From Basidiobolus meristosporus CBS 931.73 (lineage: Eukaryota > Basidiobolomycota > Basidiobolomycetes > Basidiobolales > Basidiobolaceae), in assembly GCA_002104905.1 (NCBI GenBank), contig MCFE01000744.1, positions 1-40,241 on the forward strand: a stretch of DNA of 40,241 bases, read 5' to 3'. The position numbers and the translations under genes are program-made. Positions 11,164-20,719 of the stretch are shown piece by piece. The notes below the pieces were generated by a model that was not told the origin of the DNA, ran no database searches, and saw only the letters and a program-made list of their open reading frames with translations. Every line of letters starts with the position of its first letter. Positions within the stretch are counted from its first letter, which is position 1.

Positions 11164-11569
11164 TAGAAAGCCAAGGAATGAAGTGCGTAGCAGTAAGCAG
11201 AAGATATACAATGAAATGCTTACTCATTTCATAGTGATAGTAGAGCATGAACTTGAATATCTAAGGAAATTCAGCTTATTAGCAGGGAAATACAGAGAAA
11301 TGTCATTTATAGGAGAATACAGCAGAATAGGTAATATAGTTGAGATACTTATCAATGCACAGTATATTGATAAAAGAAGACACTGACTGAGAGAAATGTG
11401 TTGGAAGTATTAAGAAAGGTAATTAAAACAAGATAAGCACTGTTCTGAGCAACATAAGTAAGATTGAGTAAATATATCAGTAACTGTATCTAACCACTGG
11501 TATAATGGTAGAAGCTTGATTTACAAATTGTGCCATAGAGAGCCAGGTTGATCAGGCACTATAAACAGG
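11164..11569. other. Unassigned sequence
   Basis: A 67-codon open frame (11183-11386) is present. It has no recognisable motif and a highly AT-biased composition. I see no homology to other parts of the window. Confidence 0.4.
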
Positions 11570-13186
11570 CTGGCATTATGTGGTACCATCTAACCAAAAA
11601 GGTCTGGTAACTCCAGTTGTTCTAGGGTGATATGCAGAGGTCTCTAATGTATGCTCTGCTGCATCTCCAGGTAAGCTTCTTATATCTTTGTGATGAAGTT
11701 TACTTCTCTAATTAGTAAGATATCTACAGGGCTTCCATACTTCACAAGAATTTCCTAGTAGATGAAACTTGCAGCTCTATGTTCACTAGCTACAGGTATA
11801 GCTTTAGTCACTAGCCATTCAGTAACAACAACAATTGTTACTAAGATCAAGTAATTTCACTTCATGAAGGTTGGCAGTCTTCAAACAAGGTCAATTCCCC
11901 ATTTCTGAGGTGGTCTTGGAGGCTCCAAGGAAAGAGTTTAGCAATTTTCTGTAGCTGGCCTTGGTTGAATTGGCAATTGGGGCATGTTTTCACTAGCTTC
12001 TCCATATTTTTTTTCATTTTGGCCACCATGCTCTGGCTTCCACAAGGCTATAGGTTCTGATAACACCTATATGTCCATATCCATAGTGTAACATATATGT
12101 TAAATCCAGGCAAGCAACATAAGGGCAATAAACAATAGGCCTACCATCAACAAATTGGTATTGTGCTTCACCCTGTATTTTGAATTTGCTGGCTTCATCC
12201 TGGATCATCTTCTTGATCTTGTCATTGACCTCACTGGAATGGCTTGGTCCCTCAACTACTCTGGTTATAAGCTAGGCCAATCTGATTCATGCACAAAGCT
12301 GAGTTGTGCAACTTCTACTAGTCTTGACAGGCTTTAGCATTCATGTTATTACTCCCTGGGCGGTAGAAAATCTCCAAATCAAATTGCACAATGTATTCAC
12401 TCCATCTTGTCATTCTTCTGGATTGCATCTTCTGAGTAACTAAACACTCATGCACCAGATGGTTTAGTTCTGCAGAGTTCAGCTTCTAGAATTCAAATGC
12501 AATTGGGCAGTGCTTTTGCTCATGTTCATGGCTCAGTACTCCACTAATTGCAAAATTTAAAGCATCTGTGCACAGAATAAACTCTTTTCAGAAGTCAGGT
12601 ATTCTTAAGCCTGGGAGCTTGACAAGTTCATTCTTTAATGTCTGAAATGCAGTCTCATAGTCTATATCCTACTTCAATATGTTGTCTTTCTTGAGTATAT
12701 CCATCAAAGGGGCTGTAATACTTGCAAAGTACCTGACAGATTTCTGGTAATAGGATAATAACAATTCCAAGGAAGGATCTGAGTTCTCAAATACATGGTG
12801 ACTGCTTCAGACTCTTGATGACTTTGACTTTCTTGGGGTCTGAGGTCACTCCTGCACTAGTCACTATATGTCCAAGTTATTCAATGTGTTCCTTCAAGAG
12901 TTCACTCTTAGCTAGCTTGCTATATTGCTTGTTTTCTATTAGCTACTTTCAGACCTTTTAAATGTGCACCAAGTGGTCTGCTTATGACTTCCTGTATATC
13001 AGTAAGTATAAATGTAGATACCACAGACCTGTCTAAGTATTTCTGGAAGATGATTTAATCAAGTTAATAAATGTGCCAGGGCATTGGTGAGCCAAAAATA
13101 AATGACTAATTACCTGCAATATGTATATCTGGTCCTGAATGCTGTCTAAGGGATGTCTTCTGGCTTCACCCTAATCTGGTTGTATC
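11570..13186 (-). pseudogene. gypsy-4 fragment: RT end, RNase H and integrase
   Basis: A second minus-strand member of the gypsy-1 family, without LTRs. In its own direction it holds the RT region around 12900-13186 (including DNA matching the RT block cctaatctggttgtat), RNase H at about 12420-12700, the integrase zinc-binding domain at 12014-12208 (YVACLDLTYMLHYGYGHIG and EARAWWPK) and core remnants at 11570-12000. No frame longer than about 64 codons survives. The right edge at about 13186-13190 is an abrupt join to a copia LTR remnant. Confidence 0.82.
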
Positions 13187-13190
13187 AAAA

Positions 13191-13240
13191 AAGTAAGCTT
13201 ACAACAGCTAAATGACACCAAATGGTTCAATATTTCAACA
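13191..13240 (-). repeat. Remnant of copia D 3' LTR
   Basis: About 50 bases matching the start of the copia LTR (read on the minus strand it begins TGTTGAAATATTGAACC). It directly follows a polypurine-like run (complement of 13241-13256). The rest of the LTR is missing at the join to gypsy-4. Confidence 0.75.
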
Positions 13241-13990
13241 CTTCCCTTCAATTAAATAAATTTTCAATCCTAATTCCTCTTGGAGAATCTGAAATTGCAG
13301 CCTAGGTAGTGGTTTTGTCAATGTATCTGACACCATTTTGTTAGTTGGACAGCAAAGTGACTGTATTAACTTATTTATTACAGCTCACCTCAAAAGTTAC
13401 TGTTGTTTATCTAGGTGCTTGGCTCTGGCATGATAAGAAGAATTCCGAGCTAATGATATACAGCTTTGATTATCCTTCTAACTACATATTGGTTCATCTC
13501 AACTAGAACCCAAGCTGTTAGGTAATTATTGTAGCCATTTAGCCTCCCTACTTACTTGACAAGCACTCACACATTCAGCTTCAGCTGAAAATAGGGCCAC
13601 AATTAGTTGTTTCTTTTGATTCTAAGTAATAGCTGCACCAGCATGCAGAAATACATATCTAGTAGTAGAGTGTCTGTCAATCAGATGCCTATCTCAATCT
13701 GAGCTACAATAACCATCAAAATCTTGCCTATTAGCTGCTCCAGAGTATTCCAGTACTATAATAATAGTATCATGTAGATATCTGAAAATCTGCTTAACTG
13801 CGCTGATTTGATCTGATCCAAAAATTTGCATGAAGAGACTGACCATCCCAGCTGCAACTGCAATATCTGGACTTGTAGACACCGCTTAGTACAACAGGCT
13901 ACTAAATATTGATTGATATGGAAAGGTTTAGACCATATTTGAACATTCTTGACCCAAAACTGGTTGTTATTTGCTCAACTTCTTTATTCT
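13241..13990 (-). pseudogene. copia D: RNase H and C-terminal RT, fragment 1
   Basis: The minus frames match the copia C product at its C-terminal end. The frame at 13694-13882 shows TSPDIAVAAGMVSLFMQ, SDQISAVKQIFRYLH and EYSGAANRQDFDGY, which are the RT/RNase H connection blocks. Around 13250-13700 the RNase H part and the last residues before the LTR are recognisable at DNA level. At about 13990 the sequence jumps to an earlier part of pol, so this copy is rearranged. Confidence 0.8.
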
Positions 13991-14268
13991 TCACCTACAT
14001 AGCACTTTGTCACATAGTAGCATTTGGACTTTGCATTGCCTTTTCCAGATTCTGAGGTTTGACACATGAGGCAAGATTTGCTTCTTCATGCTCATTGGAT
14101 GCCTGTCTCCAGGATCCAGGGGCATTTCCAATTCTGGTAGATATCCCAACTGGGATTATCTGCTCCAATATGAGACTGGTAGAAACATCTTCCTTATCTG
14201 GCTGATTAGGTGCATTTTGAATTCATGAGTGTTGATTTCATCATAAGGCAGCTCCATAAACATGGTAC
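13991..14268 (-). pseudogene. copia D: displaced integrase-RT linker
   Basis: This matches the linker between integrase and RT of copia A (about 17230-17500), such as the block encoding NDHEEAYL and the preceding RSTRxRNAP-like stretch. In an intact element it would lie upstream of RT. Here it sits downstream of a second RT/RNase H segment, so a deletion or duplication joined two copies. Confidence 0.72.
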
Positions 14269-15355
14269 CTTGTATATATCTAAGAGTTTACTTAACTGTT
14301 GAAATTTGATCTGATCCACAATTATTCATGAAATGGCTGACTGTGACCACTTCCACTGCAGTATCTGGATGTGTAGGTATCAATTAGCACATCAGGCTAC
14401 TAACCATTGATTGGTAGGGGAAGTTTCAATGCATGTTTGAGCAGCTTTGACCCAAGACTGTCTGAGATCTGCCCAATCTTTAGTTATTCTCTATGGTGGT
14501 TGCTGCAGGTTTGCAATATTCTAATTGGAAGCATTGAAATACTTCCTGATATACTTTGGCTGATTCAGCACAACTATATGAATGGTAATGTTGATTCTGA
14601 CCTTGGTCCCAAGAAAATAGCTCAGTCTTACAAGATCTTTCATCTGAAACTTGCTGAAGAGATCAAACTTTGTCTGTTTAAGTGCTTCCTGGTCACTTGT
14701 AGCTAATATTAGGTTGTCCACATCAAGAACTAGGCTGATCACACCCATAGATTTACTGTGATCAGCTGTGATAGAAATGAACCCAATCCCCTCTGAGTGT
14801 ATGTCCCTCTTCTTATACCATGCACTACATGCCTGCTCCAGCCCATGCAATAATATCCTCATTCTGCATACCTGACAGGGGCCCTTTAGTTTGGTACAGC
14901 ATTCTGGACCCTCTATAATCATAGTTTCTTGCAGATCCCAGTTAGAATAGCCGCTCTAATGTCCATTTGGGGTAGATATAGACTTTGCACAGCTGCCTGG
15001 GCATAAACTATCCTAATGGAATCAAGCTTAGGAACTAGGGGAAATGTTACCTTAAAGTCTAGGTCCTTGATCTGAGAATGGTAGTTAGCCAACAATCTAA
15101 CCTTGTACTTATTAATATTATCATTTGAGGACATCTGGATCTTATTGACCCATCTACATTGTATTGGCTTTCTCCTACTTGCTAAATCTACCAGTTCATC
15201 TCTTTGTCCTGATCAGTGATTAGTACTTCTACTTAAATGGCTTGTTGACACATAGTAGCATCTAGACTTTGCCTCACCTGTTTGAGTTCAAGAGGTTTGG
15301 CACACAAGGCAAGATATGCTACTTAATGATCATTGGATGTCTGACAAAAGGATCC
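14269..15355 (-). pseudogene. copia D: RT and linker, fragment 2
   Basis: Reverse transcriptase of the Ty1/copia type on the minus strand. The frame at 14919-15134 contains KYKVRLLANYHSQIKDLDFK, and 14521-14922 contains RMRILLHGLEQACSAWYKK, LVLDVDNLILATSDQEALKQTKFDLFSKFQMKDLVRLSYFLG. The catalytic YVDD box reads LDVDN, so it is lost. The upstream linker continues to 15355, where the copia A LTR interrupts it. Confidence 0.82.
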
Positions 15356-15719
15356 TGTTGCAATTTAAGAAGTGACTTGGATATAAGGAACTTACCAACA
15401 ACAGTGATAGTAGTTGAACTATTGAATATTAATAAAGAAGCTCAGTATTTATACCTTTGTAGAAGTAATACAGCTGTAACACCAAGTAAGGAGGGTTATT
15501 CAGTATTCAGGAGCATTCTGTAACAGTTTCAGGGTTGGTACATAATGCTTAGTAATGGTGCTAACTTGATCTTGACTATAAGGGAATAATCATAAGATCA
15601 TAGATCTGGAGAAAGTGGCAAAGTTAGAGCTGTAAATTTGTCTCACAGTAACCAAGATTAGTCCAGAATTGTTAAGTAAATCTTTAGTTGCGGATGACAC
15701 CAAATAGTCCAATGCTACA
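15356..15719 (-). repeat. Copia A 3' LTR (about 364 bp)
   Basis: Plus-strand ends are TGTTGCAATTTAAG and AATGCTACA. It matches the LTRs at 19543-19910, 23804-24172, 25993-26359 and 27428-27796. On the minus strand it follows the purine run GAGGGGGAG (complement within 15720-15735). It carries a TATA box (tatttatacc on the plus strand near 15450). Confidence 0.9.
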
Positions 15720-15735
15720 ATGCTCCCCCTCAAAT

Positions 15736-18700
15736 TAATAATTTCTTAATCCTTACTCCTCCCTGAGATTCTCATATTGTGGCCTAGCCAGTGGTTTTGT
15801 CAATATATCAGCCACTATTTTGTTAGTTGGGCAGTACACTAACTCTACTAAGTTATTTCCTACAGCTTCCCTCACAAAGTGATGCTGTTTATAAATGTGC
15901 TTAGTTCTGGCATATTAGTAGGATTTCTAGCTAATGAAACACAGCTTTGATTGTCCTTGTGAATGCATATTGTTTCATCTGAATTAAAACCTAAATATTT
16001 GTATTATTTTTGTAGCCATAAAGCCTTCATAGCTGCTTGACATGCAACCATATATACTGCTTCAGTTGTGGATAGGGCCACAGTTGGTTGTTACTTGTGA
16101 TTCTAGGTAATAGCTGCACCAGTATAAAGAAATACATAGCCTGTGGTAGAGTGTCTGTCAATCAGATCCCCACCCCAATCTGAATCACATAACTATCAAG
16201 TATTTGCCTATTAGCTGCTCCAGGGTATTCCAGTACCATATTTATGGTACCTTGTAGATATCTGCAAATGCACTTAAGTGCTGCTATTTAATTTGATCCA
16301 TAATTCTGCATGAATTGACTGACAATTTCAACTGCCACTGCAAAATCCGGACATATAGACACCATCAGGTACATTAGTCTACCAATCATTGAATGATAGG
16401 CAAAGGTTTAGTCCATATTTAACCTGTTTTCATCTGTAACTGGCTGAGATTTGCGTAATTTCAGGTTATTGTCCATAGGGGTAGCTGCATGTTTGTAATT
16501 TCCCATTTTGACGCATCTAAGAATGTCACTGACATATTTGGATTGGTTCACCACAATTTTCTGTGTAGGTATGTCAAATCTGACTTCAATTTCAAGAAAG
16601 TATATAATTTTCCAAGATCTATCATCTCAAACTTGCTGAAAAGATCTGATTTTGTCTGTTTAAGTGCCTCTTGATTACATGTAGCTATAATTTGGTTGTC
16701 CATATAAAGAACTAGGATGAGCACATACTTTTGAGCTGTTTCACAAATACACTGTGATCTGGAGTGCTATGAGAGAACCCAATTTCCTCTATATGTGTCA
16801 ATCTTGTTATACCATGCTCTTGGTGCCTGCATAAGCCCATACAGCAATTTTTTAAGTTTGGAAACCCAATGGGGATCTTTTGGATTGGTAAAACCTTTTG
16901 GTTGTTCCATATAGATATATTCTTACAAATCCCCATTTAAAAGGCTGTTTTGACGTCCATTTGGTGTAAATCCAGACTGTGTACAGCTGCCAGGGCTAGA
17001 ACTGTTCCAATGGAGTTAAACTTGGCAACCAGGGCAAGTGTTTCCTCAAAGTCTAGTCTCTAGATCTGGGAATAGCCTTTAGCCACCAATTTAGCCTTGT
17101 ACATATCAACAGCACCACTTGAGGTTATCTCAATCTTGTAGACCCATCTACATCCTATTGGCTTTTGCCCATATAGTAAATCTACCAGTTTCCATGTTTT
17201 TGTCTTGATTGGTGATTGGTACTCCTCCTGCATAGCTTGGTGCCATATAGTTGCATCTGGATTTTGCACTGCCTGTTCCAGATTCTGGGGTTTGGCACAT
17301 GAGCCAAGATATGCTTCTTCATGATCATTGGAAGTCTGCCACCAGAATTGAGGGGCATTTCTTACTCTGGTAGATCTCCAAACTGGGATAATTTGCTCTG
17401 ATCTGGAACTAGAAGAATTATCATCTTCATCTGGTTGAGTTAGGTATGTATTTTCTTCTTTTGTGCTGATTGTATCATCAGGTAGCTGGCCAATGAATTC
17501 AGTGGCTTTGTGATCCATATTCTTCTCAAATGGAGTGCCCTTACTCTTGATCAGCTTTTGAATTTGGCCATCATACACTCTATGCCTTTTAATATCTTCA
17601 CAATACCCAAGAAAGATCCATTTCCTACTCTTTGGTTCCAATTTGGAGTGTTTTTTGTCAGGGATGCAATAAAAACCATCACTGCCAAAGATCTTGAGGT
17701 GCTGCAGATCTAGTTTTCTGCCTGTAGAGGCTTCAAAGGGTGTAGAATCATAGAGAGCTGTTTTTTGGCAGCTGTTCTTGATGTAAACTGCAGTAGTAAC
17801 AGATTCAGCCCAGAACTTGTGGCCCATTCCCTTGTCATGTAGCATAGATCTTCCCATCACTACTATTGTTATATTTGCACTTTCTGCTACTCCATTCTGC
17901 TGTGGAGTATTAGGGACTGTGGTCTGCTAAACTATACCAGTAGATGAGCATAAATTTGCAAATTCCTTTGAGCAGTACTGCCCTCCATTGTCACTTTGTA
18001 GCACCTTCAATTTACACCTAGCTTGTGTTTCTGCCATGTTCTCGAAGTGCTTAAATGTTTCCAATGCTTCATCCTTATTTTTGAGGAAAAACACCCATCT
18101 ATATTTTGTCTGTCATCAATAAATGTCATTGAGTATCTCCTGGCTCCAAAGGAAAGTGTTCTTATGGGGCCACATATGTCTAAGTGTACAATAGGCAATA
18201 ACTAAGTAGTATAGATGCCTTCTGAGCTCTTTAGATGTTGCCTAGCTTGTTTGTCATCTGAACACCTCTTACAAATATTCAATTGGATTCAAATTGAGTA
18301 TTTAAGGCCCAAAACAAGCTTATTTTTCACAAATTGGGTCATTTTCTGATCCACAATGTGTCCTAGCCTCCTATGCCATGTCTCCCAGCTAGTTTCATCA
18401 GTTTCAGCAATGTTGACATATTCAGGTCAATGATCTAGCATGGTAACTTGTATATATTTCAATCTCTGATTCCCAAAGCTAATTTTTGTCCATTTTGACT
18501 CAATATTGAGCAGCTCATCTTAAAAAAAACAAATTTCAATCCCAGAGCAGTTACTTTACTGACTGAGAGTAGGTTCTTGGCTATTCCAGGTACAAATAGT
18601 ACATCAGTCAGTCTTGCTGTTGATGCCCCTGAGCTATCACTCAGATTCAGTTGTATAGACCCACTGACGGTAGCTTCCATAGCAGAGTTATCTTCCAGAT

Positions 18701-18809
18701 GAGCCTTTCTTAAGCAAATGGTTGTGAAGTTGCTGAACCACTCCTTTAGACCACAAATATGCTGTGATACTTGTGAGTCAATATTCCATTCATTACTTTG
18801 GTTACTTGC
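15736..18809 (-). pseudogene. Copia A protease-integrase-RT-RNase H
   Basis: The order from high to low coordinates is as follows. The protease end comes first, where the DSGAS-type motif reads DSQVS near 18765. The protease C-terminus at 18459-18680 contains RLTDVLFVPGIAKNLLSVSK. The GAG-pre-integrase zinc motif is near 18300-18400. The integrase core is at 18007-18198 (IVHLDICGPIRTLSFGARRY). The longest frame, 17060-17860 (266 codons), runs from the integrase end (SMLHDKGMGHKFWAESVTTAVYIKN) through the linker to the RT start (CRWVYKIEITSSGAVDMYKAK). RT continues at 16600-17060 and RNase H at about 15770-16300. A stop follows SQI at 17060 and others lie downstream. This is the best copia integrase-RT stretch in the window, but it is not functional. 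Confidence 0.88.
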
Positions 18810-18823
18810 GCTGGCTTGTATGG

Positions 18824-19189
18824 TCCTAATTCTACTGTTGGAGCTAAGCTAGAATGGAAATATCCCCAAAAGATTGAGATGAAGAAGAATACTTCTGATA
18901 TTACAAATAATACAAATCCCATTGTAATACCATTTTGAACTTTAGTTGTATGGAATCCTTGGTATGCACTTTCTCTTATACAATCTCTCCACCAGAAAGC
19001 CATTGTTAATGCTACGGCTATTATACCCATAGTTAAAAGAGTTCCACCCATAATCCAACCATGAAACTTTGATACTGCTGCTAAAGTAGTTACTAATAAG
19101 GCAAACAATGCGGCTAATGGTCATGGTGATGGGTCAACTAGATGAAATGGATGTGCTTGAATAGCAACACTACGTGTTTGATTTACCAT
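18824..19189 (-). pseudogene. cox3: cox3 N-terminal fragment (mitochondrial origin)
   Basis: Cytochrome c oxidase subunit 3 is an inner-membrane subunit of respiratory complex IV. The fragment starts at an ATG (19187-19189) with the N-terminal MVNQTRSVAIQAHPFHLVDP and runs to HSSLAPTVELG, about 122 of roughly 265-270 residues. It covers the first membrane helices and the conserved FHGW, WWRD and SEVFFF blocks. Codon 23 is TGA (complement of 19121-19123) where the family has tryptophan (DPSPW), which reads correctly in the fungal mitochondrial code but is a stop in the nucleus. The C-terminal half is missing. It is a nuclear pseudogene and cannot make a working subunit. The remaining frame is open, which suggests a recent transfer. 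Confidence 0.93.
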
Positions 19190-19201
19190 TATTTTTCTGC
19201 A

Positions 19202-19268
19202 AATACACTTTTCCCCCCTTTACCCTCCGCGTTTGGCCCCCCCCTGACCCCTCCCCCCCCCGCCAGGG
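19202..19268. repeat. GC-rich cluster with cytosine runs
   Basis: The plus strand carries repeated runs of six to nine cytosines and the block CCGCG, inside a window that is otherwise about 60 percent A+T. It lies just upstream of the cox3 start codon. Such GC clusters are common in fungal mitochondrial intergenic DNA, so it most likely came with the cox3 piece. Confidence 0.7.
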
Positions 19269-19270
19269 GG

Positions 19271-19542
19271 AAGATGACCTCTAAAGGTACCATTGAGAAA
19301 TACAATGCTAAATTGGTGGTTAGAGGTCATTCTCAGATCTAGGGACTAGACTTAAGTAAACAGTTGCTGTGGTTGCCAAGATTAACTCCATTAGGACAGT
19401 TCTAGTCCCTGCAGCTGTGCACTCTCAAGATCTGCACTGAATGAAACTCAAAACAGTCTTTTTAGATGGTGATCTGCAAGAAACTATGTTTATAGAGTAA
19501 TGAGAAGGTTTACCATTCCAGAGGGACATTATAAGGTGTGCA
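19271..19542 (+). pseudogene. Copia B RT, left part
   Basis: Start of a Ty1/copia reverse transcriptase on the plus strand, with the frame MTSKGTIEKYNAKLVVRGHSQI followed by a stop. It continues at DNA level to the segment encoding the block before ELLYGLKQ. It ends in AAGGTGTGCA at 19542, where the copia C LTR begins. The matching right part resumes at 24173. Everything upstream (gag, protease, integrase, 5' LTR) is absent because the mitochondrial DNA abuts it. Confidence 0.85.
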
Positions 19543-19910
19543 TATTGATATTTTGGACTATTTGGTAACATTCTGCAGCTAAAAATTTACTTAACAATTC
19601 TTGCCTAGTCTTGGTCACTGTAGGTCCAGTTTACAGCTCTAACTTTGCCACTTTCTCCAGATCTATGATCTTATGTTTATTCCCCATAGTCAGGATCAAG
19701 TTAACATTATTGCTGAGCAATATGTACTAACCTTGAAGCTGTTTCATAATGCTCCTGAATATTGAGAAACCCTCCTTACTTAGTGTTACTGCTGTATTAC
19801 TTCTACAAAGGTATAAATACTGAGCTTCTTTATTAATATACAACAGTTCAACTATTATCACTACTTCTTGATAAGTTCCTTATATCCAAATCACTTCTTA
19901 AATTGCAACA
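19543..19910 (+). repeat. Copia C 5' LTR (368 bp)
   Basis: It aligns end to end with 23804-24172. The first dinucleotide is TA instead of TG; the end is GCAACA. The TATA box TATAAATA lies at 19812-19819. Confidence 0.9.
19812..19819 (+). promoter_or_regulatory. TATA box in copia C 5' LTR
   Basis: TATAAATA sits about 100 bases before the LTR end. It is conserved in place in the other copia LTRs (for example TATAAAAA near 24073). This is the expected position for driving transcription into gag. Confidence 0.6.
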
Positions 19911-19930
19911 GGTTTTGAGCCCCAATGGCC
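19911..19930 (+). promoter_or_regulatory. Putative primer-binding region of copia C
   Basis: The sequence GGTTTTGAGCCCCAATGG directly follows the LTR, the place of the tRNA primer site. It partly resembles the TGGTATCAGAGCCC type of copia site. The primer tRNA cannot be named from this. Confidence 0.35.
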
Positions 19931-19944
19931 TTAATCTATTCTAA

Positions 19945-20700
19945 AGATGACTTCTACCAGCAAAAAGAAACACAAACATCTTCCCTGTAAAGGAGAAGTT
20001 TGATGGAAAGAACTACAGACTCAAGAAAATCAAGATGCAGATCCACCTTGAGGAAAAGAATCTTTGGAGTCTAGTAACAGGAAAAGAAGTTTAACCCAAA
20101 GGAACAGCACAAGAAGTGGAGAAGTTTCAAGAGAAGGAGAGAAAGACCTTTAATGCCATATATATCAATGTGCAAGATTCCTTCAATGAACAAATCTGTG
20201 CCACAAATACTGCTAATGCAGCATGGGAATCCTTAGAGAAGATCTTTAGAACAAGGTGAGTATCAAGCAAGCTTTATTAAAACAAAAGCTTTTCAACATG
20301 AGGAAGAAGCCAGATGATGGCATGCTACAACTCATTACCAGAATGGAGACACTAGCAGAAGAACTTTACAGTATTAATACTTGTGTAGATGATGAAGAAA
20401 AGATACTTTGTCTGCTTTGCAGCCTACCAGAAGAGTATGAGACACTCATACTTTCTTCTGAAAGCACAGAAGACAATTTGACTTTAGACTATGTCAAAGG
20501 AAGACTTCTCCATGAAGAACTCAGACGTAATAATAAAGCAGAGAAAATTGAAGATAATGCTCTGTTCAGCTCTGAATGGCACACAGAATAGAAGGGAAGG
20601 CAACAAAATCAAAGAAAACTTGGTTGCTGCTACTATTGTAAACTGCCACAACACTGGGCAAGCAAATCCAAGAAGAAACAAGCAGACAAAAAACAGAAAC
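19945..20700 (+). pseudogene. Copia C gag
   Basis: Gag of the UBN2/copia type. The region has frames KFDGKNYRLKKIKMQIHLEEKN early on and 20256-20591 later, containing KKPDDGMLQLITRMETLAEEL, SLPEEYETLILSS and DYVKGRLLHEELRR, which are typical copia gag helices. A zinc-knuckle region at about 20624-20665 reads CYYCKLPQHWAS, with the last cysteine changed to serine. At least one frameshift occurs near the start and stops occur near 20090 and 20590. It cannot give a normal gag. Confidence 0.85.
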
Positions 20701-20719
20701 TAGAGCAGGCAAACCATAT

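Larger units (their letters stand above)
15356..18809 (-). mobile_element. Copia A: 5'-truncated Ty1/copia retrotransposon
   Basis: A minus-strand copia element with its 3' LTR (15356-15719), polypurine tract and body from protease to RNase H. The gag and 5' LTR are absent because the body stops at about 18809, where mitochondrial DNA begins. It is inserted in copia D linker sequence at 15355. The integrase-before-RT order identifies Ty1/copia. Confidence 0.9.
18810..19270 (-). other. Nuclear copy of mitochondrial DNA (NUMT)
   Basis: About 460 bases of mitochondrial origin lie between copia A (minus) and copia B (plus). They comprise the first 122 codons of cox3 (18824-19189) and about 80 bases of its upstream region (19190-19270). 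The upstream part contains a very GC-rich, cytosine-run cluster typical of fungal mitochondrial intergenic DNA. About 14 bases (18810-18823) at the copia A side match neither cox3 nor copia and may be filler. Base composition differs sharply from the neighbours at the cluster. Confidence 0.9.

Noticed and set aside
11183-11386. Small protein gene of 67 codons
   Set aside because: No motif, no homologue in the window, and an isolated position between repeats. Frames of this length are expected by chance in AT-rich DNA.
18746-19108. A functional cox3-like nuclear gene
   Set aside because: It lacks the C-terminal half, has a nuclear stop at codon 23, has no targeting sequence, and the end of the frame is copia DNA in another phase.
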